The notes under the pieces were generated by a model, which did no database searches, had not been told where the DNA came from, and saw nothing but the letters and a program-made list of their open reading frames with translations. DNA of 64,000 nucleotides from Saccharospirillum sp. MSK14-1 (GTDB lineage: Bacteria; Pseudomonadota; Gammaproteobacteria; Pseudomonadales; Natronospirillaceae). The stretch lies in contig NZ_MIES01000033.1 of the NCBI RefSeq assembly GCF_003054965.1, positions 434,001 to 498,000 on the forward strand, written 5' to 3'. This document shows, piece after piece, positions 8,199-16,177 of the stretch. Within the stretch, counting starts at the first letter, position 1. Each line of letters begins with the position of its first letter. The position numbers and the translations under genes were made by a program.

Positions 8199-9046
8199 TG
8201 GATACCCGGCAGCGGCCTGTTGCTCTGGGTAAAGAGGCCGCATCCTACTGGCAATTCACGTCGACTTCCCTGACGCCAGCCCACTTTTACGCGGCTAATG
8301 GTTTTCCGGTTCCTGCTTACCGTTCTTTATTAACGGCGCTGGCGACGCATTATTCGCTGACCGCCTTGGATAACCGTGCCCTATGGCCTGGCCAGCCCCG
8401 CCAGCCGAAGCATCGGATTCGCTGCCGCCAATACGCCGATGATTTGGTGCGCTTTCTGGACGCAACCGCCTCGGCGCCGGTGGTTGGCATGGGGCATTCG
8501 ATGGGCGCAACCACCACCGTTATGGCAGCTGCCGCCAGGCCCGATTTGTTTCGCAGTCTGGTGTTGATCGAGCCGGTGTTGCTCAGTACCTGGACGGCCT
8601 TTCTAAGCCAGACCCTGCCTGCTAGGGTTCAAGCGCGGTTGCCATTGATAGATACAACTCTGAGTTCGCCTCAATGCTGGGCGGATCGTGCCGAAGCCTG
8701 GCAGTTCTACCGGTCACACCGGGCGTATCGTTGTGTCCCGGATGAAGCGCTGGAGGTGTTGTTGGATGGTCTGCTCGAACCGGCGGATAATGCGGTTCGA
8801 CTGGCGTTCAGTCGGCAGTGGGAAGTGGCCAACTATATGGGGCTGGATGCCGTATGGCGGGATTTAAAGCGTTTGCGCATGCCGGTGAAAATTATTCGGG
8901 CGCGACCTTCATTGTTCTTGCCCCAAACGAGTTGGCAACGGCTTCAGCGACTGTTGCCTGACGCAGAATTTATCGATATACCGCAACAGAGACATTTGTT
9001 GCCCATGGAAAATCCAACCCTGACGGTTGAGTCGATTGTGTCCTGA
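8198..9046 (+). CDS. alpha/beta hydrolase
   Basis: A 282-residue alpha/beta-hydrolase-fold protein. The nucleophile elbow is GHSMGA with Ser101, and a C-terminal His266 (QQRHLLPME) fits the catalytic His. It starts at the ATG overlapping the stop of the PfkB gene (TAATG), so the two are likely translationally coupled. Substrate unknown; the fold covers esterases, lipases, haloperoxidase-like and other hydrolases. Confidence 0.85.
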   Translation: MDTRQRPVALGKEAASYWQFTSTSLTPAHFYAANGFPVPAYRSLLTALATHYSLTALDNRALWPGQPRQPKHRIRCRQYADDLVRFLDATASAPVVGMGHSMGATTTVMAAAARPDLFRSLVLIEPVLLSTWTAFLSQTLPARVQARLPLIDTTLSSPQCWADRAEAWQFYRSHRAYRCVPDEALEVLLDGLLEPADNAVRLAFSRQWEVANYMGLDAVWRDLKRLRMPVKIIRARPSLFLPQTSWQRLQRLLPDAEFIDIPQQRHLLPMENPTLTVESIVS

Positions 9047-9187
9047 ATTGCTGGATAACCGGGTTTTTAACGGTTTGGCAGTGAGCTTTGTTCACAAATC
9101 TTTTCCTAGCCAGATGCTTTATAGTGCAACGGCAGTCGTCACAATAGGCGAACATGCTCAAACTGTGTCATATAGGTAGCGATTTTC

Positions 9188-9898
9188 GTGTTTCTTGATC
9201 CTTTTCATCGTAAAGAAAACGGTTATGTCCTGATCAGTGCTGACCAGGCCAGTAATTTTGCCAAGGATGTGGCCGGCGATTTCAATCCCATTCACAACCC
9301 GGATGCCAAACGCTTCTGCGTGCCAGGCGACTTATTGTTTGCTCTGGTATTGGAGCGATATGGTGTCAGCGAGCGCATGTCAGTGCGTTTTTCCGGCATG
9401 GTGGGCGATAACGTTCCGTTGGTCTTTCCTGAAGTGGATGAAGGCGTCATTGATGTGCAGGACACGGATGGTAAAGCCTACCTGCACTTGGAACATGGTG
9501 GCAAAACCAGCCATGACGCGGCGTTAATTGAGCAGTTAACGCGTCGTTATGTGGCTTTCTCGGGCCACAACTTCCCGTTCATTATGGTGCCGTTGATGGA
9601 GCAGCATGGGGTGATGTTTAACCCCAAGCGCCCGCTGGTGATCTACGAAAGCATGGCGTTTGAACTGAACCACCTGAACATTGAAGATCCGGGGCTGGAA
9701 CTGGCTAGTACCAGCTTGGAAGTCAACGGTAAGCGGGCGGATGTGCACTTCGAATTTAATATCACCGCCGCCGGTGACGTGGTTGGTACCGGCTCGAAAA
9801 AGCTGATCGTCAGTGGTTTGCAACCCTACGATTCTGCTGCCATGGACGACATGGTAGAGCAGTTTGAAGCGCTCAAGCGCGAACGCAACGGCGGTTAA
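9188..9898 (+). CDS. DUF3581 family protein (hotdog-like)
   Basis: A 236-residue protein matching my recollection of the DUF3581 family of gammaproteobacteria. Residues 31-36 read DFNPIH, resembling the D-x-N-P-x-H active-site segment of MaoC-type hotdog hydratases, so a hotdog fold and an acyl-thioester-related role are plausible but unproven. The start is GTG at 9188 (VFLDPFHRKENG), with a weak AGG upstream. It stands alone between an alpha/beta hydrolase and the nitrogen-type promoter region. Confidence 0.7.
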   Translation: MFLDPFHRKENGYVLISADQASNFAKDVAGDFNPIHNPDAKRFCVPGDLLFALVLERYGVSERMSVRFSGMVGDNVPLVFPEVDEGVIDVQDTDGKAYLHLEHGGKTSHDAALIEQLTRRYVAFSGHNFPFIMVPLMEQHGVMFNPKRPLVIYESMAFELNHLNIEDPGLELASTSLEVNGKRADVHFEFNITAAGDVVGTGSKKLIVSGLQPYDSAAMDDMVEQFEALKRERNGG

Positions 9899-9905
9899 TC
9901 TACGC

Positions 9906-9922
9906 GCGCACCAAAACGGGGC
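9906..9922. promoter_or_regulatory. NtrC-like binding site 1
   Basis: GCGCACCAAAACGGGGC resembles the NtrC site TGCACCAACATGGTGC of E. coli glnA (12 of 15 core positions in my alignment). It is centred about 116 bp upstream of the predicted sigma-54 start site. Weaker than site 2. Confidence 0.5.
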
Positions 9923-9958
9923 GGGCATCTGCTCGCCTCGGTGCGCCACTTCCAATTC

Positions 9959-9975
9959 GCACTTTATTGGTGCGC
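9959..9975. promoter_or_regulatory. NtrC-like binding site 2
   Basis: GCACTTTATTGGTGCGC matches 14 of 16 bases of the E. coli glnA NtrC site GCACTATATTGGTGCA. It is centred about 63 bp upstream of the predicted transcription start, an acceptable enhancer position for a sigma-54 promoter. Confidence 0.7.
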
Positions 9976-10002
9976 AGTAAAGCCTTCCCACGGCCTGTCC
10001 TC

Positions 10003-10020
10003 TTGGCCGGTATTTTGCTC
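10003..10020 (+). promoter_or_regulatory. sigma-54 (-24/-12) promoter of the glucosylglycerate operon
   Basis: TTGGCCGGTATTTTGCTC has the invariant GG (10005-10006) and GC (10017-10018) separated by exactly 10 nt, and keeps TGGC and TTGCT of the RpoN consensus. Transcription would start near 10030, about 77 nt before the predicted GTG start of the kinase. With the NtrC-like sites upstream it predicts control by nitrogen limitation. Confidence 0.75.
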
Positions 10021-10106
10021 TACCCTGATTGTAGTTTGTGGTTCGGCGGAAGATGGTGTCTTCCTACCGAGCTGTCGGATGCATTGAATTCAGGAGAGTG
10101 ATCGCT

Positions 10107-10976
10107 GTGGTTGATACTGACGCCTTTACCACTTTTCTAGCTCAGTCATCACTGCCGGCAGAGTTGGCAGACTATCGCGATCGGTTCTATCAACCATTGG
10201 CCGATTGGCTGCTGCAACGTCGACCCACAATATTGGGCGTGCAGGGGACGCAAGGATCGGGCAAGTCGACGCTGGCGGAGGTGCTGAAGTGGCATCTTGA
10301 GCAGCAGGGGCTGTCGGTTGCCATTCTCTCAATTGACGATCTGTATTTGCCTTTGGCCGAGCGCCAGCGATTGGCCAAGCAACGCAATCCTTTATTGGCA
10401 ACACGGGGCGTACCGGGAACCCATGATTTGGCCTTGGGTGAAACGCTGTTGCACTGGGTACGTCATGGCGTTGGTGCAAAAGCCCTGCCTCGTTTTGATA
10501 AATCCCGCGATGACCGCCGTGCAATGTCGGAGTGGCCGGTTTTGGGCAGTCCGCCCGATATGCTCATTTTTGAAGGCTGGTGCGTGGCCATGACCGCTCA
10601 ACCAGAGGCTGAACTTGACGAGCCGATCAATGCACTGGAGCGCGATGAAGATCCCGATGGGGATTGGCGGCGCTATGTGAACGATCAGTTGGCCGGGCCT
10701 TATCAGCATTTGTTTGCCGCCTTGGATGCGCTGATCGTGCTGAAAGCGCCGGGTTTTGAGCAAGTATTCGATTGGCGCCGGCGTCAGGAAGAGGCACTGC
10801 GAGGTCGCGGTGGCAGCGGCGTTATGGATGACAATCAGCTGCGCCGTTTTATTCAGCACTACGAGCGTTTGACTCGCCATGGCTTAACAACGTTAGGCGA
10901 GCAAGCCGACGTCGTGGTACCGCTGGACGATCAGCAACGGCCCGGCGCGCCGCGCTGGAAGGAGCCTGCTAAATGA
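10107..10976 (+). CDS. glycerate kinase-like P-loop kinase (plant GLYK type)
   Basis: A 289-residue P-loop kinase of the family of plant/cyanobacterial D-glycerate 3-kinase and its bacterial relatives. Walker A GTQGSGKST is at residues 47-55, followed by SIDDLYLP and ATRGVPGTHD, both characteristic. The start is placed at GTG 10107, with AGGAGA at 10092-10097; frames upstream have no ribosome-binding site. It overlaps the phosphatase gene by ATGA. Phosphorylating glycerate to 3-phosphoglycerate would supply the acceptor for the synthase two genes downstream. That metabolic link is inference from family and context. Confidence 0.8.
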   Translation: MVDTDAFTTFLAQSSLPAELADYRDRFYQPLADWLLQRRPTILGVQGTQGSGKSTLAEVLKWHLEQQGLSVAILSIDDLYLPLAERQRLAKQRNPLLATRGVPGTHDLALGETLLHWVRHGVGAKALPRFDKSRDDRRAMSEWPVLGSPPDMLIFEGWCVAMTAQPEAELDEPINALERDEDPDGDWRRYVNDQLAGPYQHLFAALDALIVLKAPGFEQVFDWRRRQEEALRGRGGSGVMDDNQLRRFIQHYERLTRHGLTTLGEQADVVVPLDDQQRPGAPRWKEPAK

Positions 10977-11764
10977 CTGCAAATTGGGCCTGCTTTACCG
11001 ATCTTGATGGCACCTTGCTGGATCACGACAGTTACGATTGGCGACCGGCAGAACCGGCTTTGCGCGCTTTGGCAGAGCGTTCAATACCGGTCATTGCGAT
11101 CACCAGCAAAACCCGGGCGGAGTGGCAGGCGTTGCGCGAAGAAATTCCCTACCTGTCGCCGCTGGCCGGTTGTGAAAATGGCGCTGTGATTGTGGATGAC
11201 CGTCAGTCGCCGACCCAGTTGCAATCATTGGGTCGTCCGCTGGCAGAGTTGATTCGTGTTTTTGAGCGGGTGCGAGACCAGTTGAACGTGCCTGCGATTG
11301 GTTTTCACGAAGCCAAAGACCAGTCAATCGCTGACTGGACCGGTTTATCGCTCGACCAAGCGGCTCTGGCACGCCAGCGTGAAGGCGCCTTGCCGGTGTA
11401 CTGGCCCGAACATTTTCCCGGACGTGATGCCTTTAAAGAAGCGATTGCCGCCGAAGGCATTGAGCTTCTGGAAGGCGGTCGTTTTATGCACCTGGCCAAC
11501 GGTGCGGATAAAGGCGTTGCCTTAAAACACTTATTGAATCAGTTGGGTAGCACTGGGACGGTGCGTAGTGTGGCCTTGGGGGATGGTGGTAATGATGACG
11601 CCATGCTCGCCGCCGCCGACCTGGCTGTGCGCATTCCCGCCGCGCATGGCACTGCCCGACCGGAAACCGTTGTTGATGTCATCCGCGCGCCCGTGCCTGG
11701 CCCAGCTGGCTGGAATCGGACGATGCTGGACCTGCTTGATCGTTTTATCCCCAAGGAGCCCTAG
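10973..11764 (+). CDS. gpgP: HAD phosphatase, glucosyl/mannosyl-3-phosphoglycerate phosphatase
   Basis: A 263-residue HAD-superfamily (type IIB) phosphatase of the mannosyl-3-phosphoglycerate phosphatase family. The nucleophile motif is FTDLDGT (Asp10, Asp12), followed by TSKTRAE, the substrate-side CENGA (67-71), ADKG (178-181) and the metal-binding GDGGNDD (203-209). Next to a glucosyl-3-phosphoglycerate synthase, the expected reaction is removal of phosphate from glucosyl-3-phosphoglycerate to give the compatible solute glucosylglycerate. The start overlaps the stop of the kinase (ATGA), and the gene ends 2 bp before the synthase. Confidence 0.85.
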   Translation: MTANWACFTDLDGTLLDHDSYDWRPAEPALRALAERSIPVIAITSKTRAEWQALREEIPYLSPLAGCENGAVIVDDRQSPTQLQSLGRPLAELIRVFERVRDQLNVPAIGFHEAKDQSIADWTGLSLDQAALARQREGALPVYWPEHFPGRDAFKEAIAAEGIELLEGGRFMHLANGADKGVALKHLLNQLGSTGTVRSVALGDGGNDDAMLAAADLAVRIPAAHGTARPETVVDVIRAPVPGPAGWNRTMLDLLDRFIPKEP

Positions 11765-11766
11765 TT

Positions 11767-12993
11767 ATGAGCGATTTTTTTCAAAATGGTCTGATTGCCA
11801 ATCTGCATAACCTGATTGACCGGCCGGTTGAATCCATGGAAAAGGAGTTAATCGGCTTTTCGCATCAGAATCCGATGGCGTTGGTGTTGCCGTCGCTGTA
11901 TTCGGAATTGGAGCAGCCAGCGCTGGAGAATATTGTCCAGGAGTTGCGCCAGGTGCCTTATTTAAATGAGGTGGTGGTGGGCTTGGATCGGGCCGATCGC
12001 GACCAGTTTCGTCACGCTCAGGAATATTTTGGGCGCTTGCCGCAACCGGTTCGAATTCTGTGGAATGACGGTCCGCGTCTGCAGGCGGTGGATCGGCTGC
12101 TGGCCAGCAAAGGTCTGGCGCCGACGGAATTGGGTAAGGGCCGCAACGTCTGGTATTGCTACGGCTACATCCTCGCGGCCAACCGCGCTAAGGCGGTGGC
12201 GATGCACGACTGTGACATCAAAACCTACGATCGCGGCATGCTGGCGCGATTGATTTATCCGGTCGCCAATCCGTCCTACCGTTATCAGTTCTGCAAAGGT
12301 TATTACTCGCGCATTGCCGACAATAAGATGAATGGCCGTGTTTGCCGTCTGTTGGTATCGCCGCTGTTGCGAGCGTTGAAGATGGTCAAAGGCGAAAACG
12401 AGTTCCTCGAATACATGAATTCCTTCCGCTACGCGCTGTCCGGCGAATTCAGTCTGCGTACTGACGTGCTGCGTAATCTGCGCATTCCCAGTGACTGGGG
12501 TCTGGAAGTGGGCGTGTTGGCGGAGCTGCATCGCAATTACAGCCCGCGCAGTATCTGCCAAGTCAATGTCGCCTCGGTGTATGACCACAAACATCAGCCG
12601 CTGAGCCCGGAAGATGCGCGCAAAGGGTTGTCAAAAATGTCGCGCGATATCGCCAAGGCCATCTTCCGCAAGCTGGCGACTCAGGGGCTTGTGTTTACCG
12701 AAGAGCATTTCCGCACCATCAAAGCGACCTATTTCCGGGTGGCGCTGGATTACATCGAAACCTACTACAACGATGCCATCTTCAATGGTCTGTCGCTGGA
12801 CCGCCACGCGGAAGAAGAGGCGGTGGAACTGTTTGCCCGCAATGTTATGAGTGCCGGCCAGGAGTTTTTGGAGAACCCCATGGCGACGCCCTTTATGCCG
12901 AGTTGGAGCCGTGTGCAATCGGCCATTCCAGACATTCTGGAGCAAATCTTCGATGCCGTAGAGCTTGATAACCAGGAAACTCAGTCGGCCTGA
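11767..12993 (+). CDS. gpgS: glucosyl-3-phosphoglycerate synthase (GT81)
   Basis: A 408-residue GT-A-fold glycosyltransferase of the GpgS/GT81 family, which joins NDP-glucose and 3-phosphoglycerate. The metal-binding D-x-D is DCD at residues 148-150 (VAMHDCDIKTYDRG), preceded by NDGPR and GKGRNVWYCYGY. Length and the conserved GEFSLR and DWGLEVGVLAE segments fit the family. It is the last gene of the kinase-phosphatase-synthase operon and is followed by a terminator. Known GpgS enzymes make glucosylglycerate under salt stress, especially when nitrogen is scarce, which agrees with the nitrogen-type promoter. Confidence 0.88.
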   Translation: MSDFFQNGLIANLHNLIDRPVESMEKELIGFSHQNPMALVLPSLYSELEQPALENIVQELRQVPYLNEVVVGLDRADRDQFRHAQEYFGRLPQPVRILWNDGPRLQAVDRLLASKGLAPTELGKGRNVWYCYGYILAANRAKAVAMHDCDIKTYDRGMLARLIYPVANPSYRYQFCKGYYSRIADNKMNGRVCRLLVSPLLRALKMVKGENEFLEYMNSFRYALSGEFSLRTDVLRNLRIPSDWGLEVGVLAELHRNYSPRSICQVNVASVYDHKHQPLSPEDARKGLSKMSRDIAKAIFRKLATQGLVFTEEHFRTIKATYFRVALDYIETYYNDAIFNGLSLDRHAEEEAVELFARNVMSAGQEFLENPMATPFMPSWSRVQSAIPDILEQIFDAVELDNQETQSA

Positions 12994-13003
12994 GTTTGAA
13001 GAA

Positions 13004-13028
13004 CCCCAGTGGCAACGCTGGGGATTTT
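13004..13028 (+). terminator. Rho-independent terminator of the glucosylglycerate operon
   Basis: CCCCAGTG-GCAA-CGCTGGGG is an 8-bp stem (one G-U pair) closed by a GCAA tetraloop and followed by ATTTT. Confidence 0.85.
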
Positions 13029-13194
13029 CAGGGTGTTACAAAAAATTACATTCATAACTTCTTGATTCTAAACGTGCCGTTATTTTCTGACCGGTTGGTC
13101 GGCCCAAACGGGATGCATTTTGAGTTGGCTTGCTTATAATCCGCCGCCCTTTGGATCTACCGATACACGCCGCGTTTACGAGGTTGTTTGTTAT

Positions 13195-13542
13195 ATGCAA
13201 GCTCAGGTCAGCACCGTTCAGAGCAGTCCCAGCCAACACAGTGGCTATCTCTGCCTGGCATCCAGTTTGATTCTGAACGAACGTCCGTTGCCCATCCGTT
13301 TCTTTTATAAAGAAGAAGCGCAGCATGCCAACGATACGGGTTTTCGTTTTTACAGTGGTTTTGAAACCGACGATTTTTTAATGGAAGAAGACGCCGCCTG
13401 TGTCGCGCCGCTCGACTGTATGGAGCGGTTGGACCCGAGCATTGTCGAACTCTTGGAGAAATCCGAGGTCGGCACCGTTTGGGAGCGTTTGCCCGACAGC
13501 AATGATTGGGTGGAAGTACTGGACTACGAAATCCCCGATTGA
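13195..13542 (+). CDS. DUF2185 (Imm33-like) protein
   Basis: A 115-residue protein, counting from the ATG at 13195 (MQAQVSTVQS); an upstream in-frame ATG at 13120 would add 25 residues. The central pattern GYLCLASSLILNERPLP, then GFRFYSGFETDDFL and a C-terminal GTVWERLPDSNDW is that of DUF2185, a small family also known as Imm33 because some members are immunity proteins of polymorphic toxins. No toxin gene is adjacent. The ribosome-binding site is weak (AGG 12 bases upstream), so the start is uncertain. Confidence 0.7.
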   Translation: MQAQVSTVQSSPSQHSGYLCLASSLILNERPLPIRFFYKEEAQHANDTGFRFYSGFETDDFLMEEDAACVAPLDCMERLDPSIVELLEKSEVGTVWERLPDSNDWVEVLDYEIPD

Positions 13543-13561
13543 CGCGGGCTTCGAGTGTTAT

Positions 13562-13590
13562 AAAAAAACCGGCTAAAGGCCGGTTTTTTT
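13562..13590. terminator. bidirectional terminator
   Basis: AAAAAAACCGGC/GCCGGTTTTTTT with a 5-nt loop. It has A- and T-tracts on both sides and serves the convergent DUF2185 and deacetylase genes. Confidence 0.9.
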
Positions 13591-13615
13591 GTGTCGCTGG
13601 TTGGGTGACTGAGGC

Positions 13616-14641
13616 TCATTCCTCAAGCACTAACCAAGGCTGGGAATACCAATAAAAGAAGTTGCCGCTGCGCGCCTGGGCGGTGCAGTTGAAACGGTGT
13701 CTGCCAGTGCCCAGCGGTTCCGGAGCGCTTAGCTTGAACTGCTGTTCATCGATCCATTGCGCGTCTTGCCAGCTGCTGTCGACAAAACAGTTCAGGGCTT
13801 GGCTCATGTCTGAGGTGTCGTCGACCCGGATGGTCATGCTCGGCTGTGATTCGGTGGTGGGCATGTCGGGTATGGACGACAGATCGATCGGCATCGGGTG
13901 GCTGTTGAGTTTGGTGCTCAGTGTTTCCAGGCGGGCATAGTTGCCAGCAGCCGCGAAGCGGGGCAGGGCAAGAAAGTCGCTGCCGCTGTAGACACCACCA
14001 GAATGCTGCGCGAAACCGACGAAGTTTTCGTTTTGCAGAATCGACTTTAAGCCCGCGCTGTACTCGCCATAAGGGTAGGCAAACCAGCGAGGGATGTCGT
14101 CACCGAGTTCGTCTTCCAGACGCTGCTGGGCGTGGCGGATATTTGTCGCCATGGCTTCGCGCCAGGCGTTGTCGCGAGGGGTGTGGCGAACCATGTAATC
14201 GTGATCGCGACTGTGGTTAGCGATGGTTGCACCCCATTCCTGCATTTCTCGCAGCTGATCCCAGCTGAGCATGTCGTTGAAGCCCTGATCGATGGGATCG
14301 GTGGCGGCAAAGATGGTGAAGGGGGTTGCGAATTCCTGCAGCAACGGAAAGGCGTTGGTGTAAATGTTTTTAAAGGCGTCATCGAAGGTGATGACCACTG
14401 CGCCGTCGGGCAGTGCTTCGTCATTGCGTACCGCATCGAGTGCGGCTTGCAGTGCAATCACCGGGTGATTGTTATCGCGCAGGTATTCCAGGTGTTCGCG
14501 AAAAGTGGCAGGGCTGACCGTCGTACTCGCCGGTGTGTCTTCGGCGACGTGGTGGTAGACCAGAATATTGAAGTGTGACTGGGCCAGTGCAGGGCCGGCA
14601 CAGAGTGTCAGTAAACAAAGTAGCAGTAGACGGGCGGGCAT
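13616..14641 (-). CDS. secreted polysaccharide deacetylase (CE4/NodB domain)
   Basis: A 341-residue exported protein. The signal peptide ends near residue 20 (PALA-QS). A NodB-type CE4 domain follows, with the TFDD motif (Asp87, Asp88) and HSRDH at 143-147, which supplies two metal-binding His. Residues from about 245 on form a C-terminal beta-rich extension with two Cys. CE4 enzymes remove acetyl groups from N-acetylhexosamine polymers in the envelope or biofilm. The ATG at 14641 lies 2 bp after the sulfurtransferase stop, so the two are co-transcribed, though no functional link is obvious. Confidence 0.85.
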   Translation of the reverse strand: MPARLLLLCLLTLCAGPALAQSHFNILVYHHVAEDTPASTTVSPATFREHLEYLRDNNHPVIALQAALDAVRNDEALPDGAVVITFDDAFKNIYTNAFPLLQEFATPFTIFAATDPIDQGFNDMLSWDQLREMQEWGATIANHSRDHDYMVRHTPRDNAWREAMATNIRHAQQRLEDELGDDIPRWFAYPYGEYSAGLKSILQNENFVGFAQHSGGVYSGSDFLALPRFAAAGNYARLETLSTKLNSHPMPIDLSSIPDMPTTESQPSMTIRVDDTSDMSQALNCFVDSSWQDAQWIDEQQFKLSAPEPLGTGRHRFNCTAQARSGNFFYWYSQPWLVLEE

Positions 14642-14643
14642 GG

Positions 14644-15507
14644 TTAGAGAGGTTCCTTCGTCAGTCCGGTTTCAATGGGGCGATGGCTGTCAGTGATCCA
14701 ATGGCTCCAGGAGCCAGCATAGAGCTGCGGCTGGGGGAAGCCGGCCAGCAGCATGGCCAGGATATTGTGACAGGCCGTGACGCCTGAGCCACAGTAACAA
14801 ACCTTGTCGGTGGAATCCGGCAGTGGTTCAAAACGTTGCTTTAAAGCCTCGCGATTCAGGAAGTGCCCCTCGGCGTCGACATTGTCGGCAAAGTTGGCGC
14901 AGTAGGCGCCCGGGATATGGCCGGCGCGGGCGTCCAGGGGTTCGGTTTCACCGCTGTAGCGTTGTGCGGCGCGGGCGTCGATAAGCGTTAAGTCGCTCAA
15001 TTGCTGGTGCAGTTGGTCGGCGTCGATGACCCAGTCAGACGGGCACGACACGGTCATCGTTGTGCTGGGTGGTGTTGGTGGTGCTTGGCTCTCTAAGGCA
15101 CCACCTTGTTCCAGCCAGGCGCTCAAACCACCATCCAGGAGGCGAACCTGAGTGAGACCAGCCCAGCGCGCCAGCCACCAGGCGCGGGCTGCGTATTGGC
15201 CAGCGCCACTGTCATAAACCACCAGCGGAGTATCAAAGGACAAACCCCAGGCGCGTAAGCGCGCTTGCAGGCTGGCCGGATCGGGCAGTGGATGACGGCC
15301 GGTTATGCCGGGCTGGATCGGCGCAGAAAGATCGCGGTCGAGGTGGGCGTAAAACGCTCCGGGAATATGACCGTTATCGTATTCGGCCTGGCCTGCGTCG
15401 GGTGCTGCTAAATCAAAACGGCAATCGAGCAAAACCAGTGTCTGGCTGTTATTCAGGTGAGCGTTCAGTTCACGGGCGCTGATCAGGTGAGGGGATTGGG
15501 TTTGCAT
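14644..15507 (-). CDS. sseA: sulfurtransferase with two rhodanese domains (SseA-like)
   Basis: A 287-residue protein with two rhodanese domains. The first (about residues 5-135) carries GHIPGAF but has no catalytic Cys. The second has GHIPGAY and the active-site loop CGSGVTAC with Cys239. The loop CG[ST]GVTAC marks 3-mercaptopyruvate sulfurtransferases, which move sulfane sulfur to thiols or cyanide. The start is the ATG at 15507, with GGAGA upstream; the longer frame runs into tRNA-Gln. It begins 60 bp downstream of the tRNA cluster on the same strand and may be read through from it. Confidence 0.9.
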   Translation of the reverse strand: MQTQSPHLISARELNAHLNNSQTLVLLDCRFDLAAPDAGQAEYDNGHIPGAFYAHLDRDLSAPIQPGITGRHPLPDPASLQARLRAWGLSFDTPLVVYDSGAGQYAARAWWLARWAGLTQVRLLDGGLSAWLEQGGALESQAPPTPPSTTMTVSCPSDWVIDADQLHQQLSDLTLIDARAAQRYSGETEPLDARAGHIPGAYCANFADNVDAEGHFLNREALKQRFEPLPDSTDKVCYCGSGVTACHNILAMLLAGFPQPQLYAGSWSHWITDSHRPIETGLTKEPL

Positions 15508-15566
15508 GACAGTTCTCCGGCATCGAGCTGAACCGACAATAACGGTCTGCTGGGTGAAAGAGAAGG

Positions 15567-15641
15567 TGGCTGGGCCGGCAGGATTCGAACCTGCGCATGA
15601 CGGGATCAAAACCCGTTGCCTTACCGCTTGGCGACGGCCCA
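15567..15641 (-). tRNA. tRNA-Gln (anticodon TTG), copy 2
   Basis: A 75-nt cloverleaf: acceptor TGGGCCG/CGGCCCA, anticodon loop TTTTGAT (anticodon TTG), encoded GCCA. Identical to the copy at 15679-15753 and third in the Met-Gln-Gln transcript. Confidence 0.97.
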
Positions 15642-15678
15642 ATAATCAGGCGTAAAGGGAGAACACGGAGAATAAAAA

Positions 15679-15753
15679 TGGCTGGGCCGGCAGGATTCGA
15701 ACCTGCGCATGACGGGATCAAAACCCGTTGCCTTACCGCTTGGCGACGGCCCA
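15679..15753 (-). tRNA. tRNA-Gln (anticodon TTG), copy 1
   Basis: Same 75-nt sequence as the downstream tRNA-Gln, separated from it by a 37-nt spacer. A simple tandem duplication. Confidence 0.97.
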
Positions 15754-15762
15754 CCAGGAGGA

Positions 15763-15839
15763 TGGTGGCTATGGCTGGACTTGAACCAGCGACTCCAGCA
15801 TTATGAATGCTGTGCTCTAACCAACTGAGCTACATAGCC
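15763..15839 (-). tRNA. elongator tRNA-Met (anticodon CAT)
   Basis: A 77-nt tRNA with acceptor GGCTATG/CATAGCC, D-arm AGCTCAGTTGGTTAGAGC, anticodon loop TTCATAA and CCA. The fully paired first acceptor base pair marks it as elongator, not initiator. First in the Met-Gln-Gln cluster. Confidence 0.96.
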
Positions 15840-15855
15840 TCCGTAACGGCCGCGT

Positions 15856-15883
15856 ATTATCCGTAAAATTGCGGGGGTGTCAA
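15856..15883 (-). promoter_or_regulatory. sigma-70 promoter of the tRNA-Met-Gln-Gln cluster
   Basis: On the minus strand TTGACA (complement of 15878-15883), a 16-bp spacer and GATAAT (complement of 15856-15861) stand just upstream of tRNA-Met, followed by a GC-rich discriminator. Confidence 0.75.
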
Positions 15884-16034
15884 CAATACCTACCTTTCTT
15901 TTTTCCAAAAAATTCAAGGGTTTAGCGAACAGGCGGTGAAGTCAGCAAAAGCTGTGCGTTGCGCCGTCCTCTCGGTTCGTTAGACTGTCTTAACACGATT
16001 GCCTTCCATTCACCGCCTACAGAGGAGCCCCATC

Positions 16035-16109
16035 ATGATTGTGTGCTTGTGCCGTCTCGGCCGCGCACAGTGCCCCTCGGGCGCTGCACCGACGTCCTTT
16101 CCGAACTAG
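16035..16109 (+). CDS. 24-residue leader peptide upstream of the ABC-F gene
   Basis: An ATG with AGAGGAG seven bases upstream opens a 24-codon frame (MIVCLCRLGRAQCPSGAAPT then SFPN) ending in TAG at 16107-16109. The TAG lies inside the loop of the terminator-like hairpin that follows, so ribosomes on this frame would cover the hairpin's left arm. The frame has three Cys and two Arg codons. Small upstream frames with such hairpins regulate several antibiotic-resistance ABC-F genes. Function inferred from arrangement only. Confidence 0.6.
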   Translation: MIVCLCRLGRAQCPSGAAPTSFPN

Positions 16110-16131
16110 CGGACGTCGAACGGCTTTTTTT
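16090..16131 (+). terminator. attenuator-like hairpin before the ABC-F gene
   Basis: CGACGTCC (16090-16097) and GGACGTCG (16111-16118) form a perfect 8-bp stem with a 13-nt loop; AACGGC and a run of seven T (16125-16131) follow. The left arm sequence ACGTCCT can alternatively pair with AGGACGT (16167-16173), which contains the ABC-F ribosome-binding region, so two exclusive structures are possible. Confidence 0.6.
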
Positions 16132-16177
16132 CACACCCCTTCGGCGTCCTTGTTGCCTTTTTTATTAGGACGTTGAT

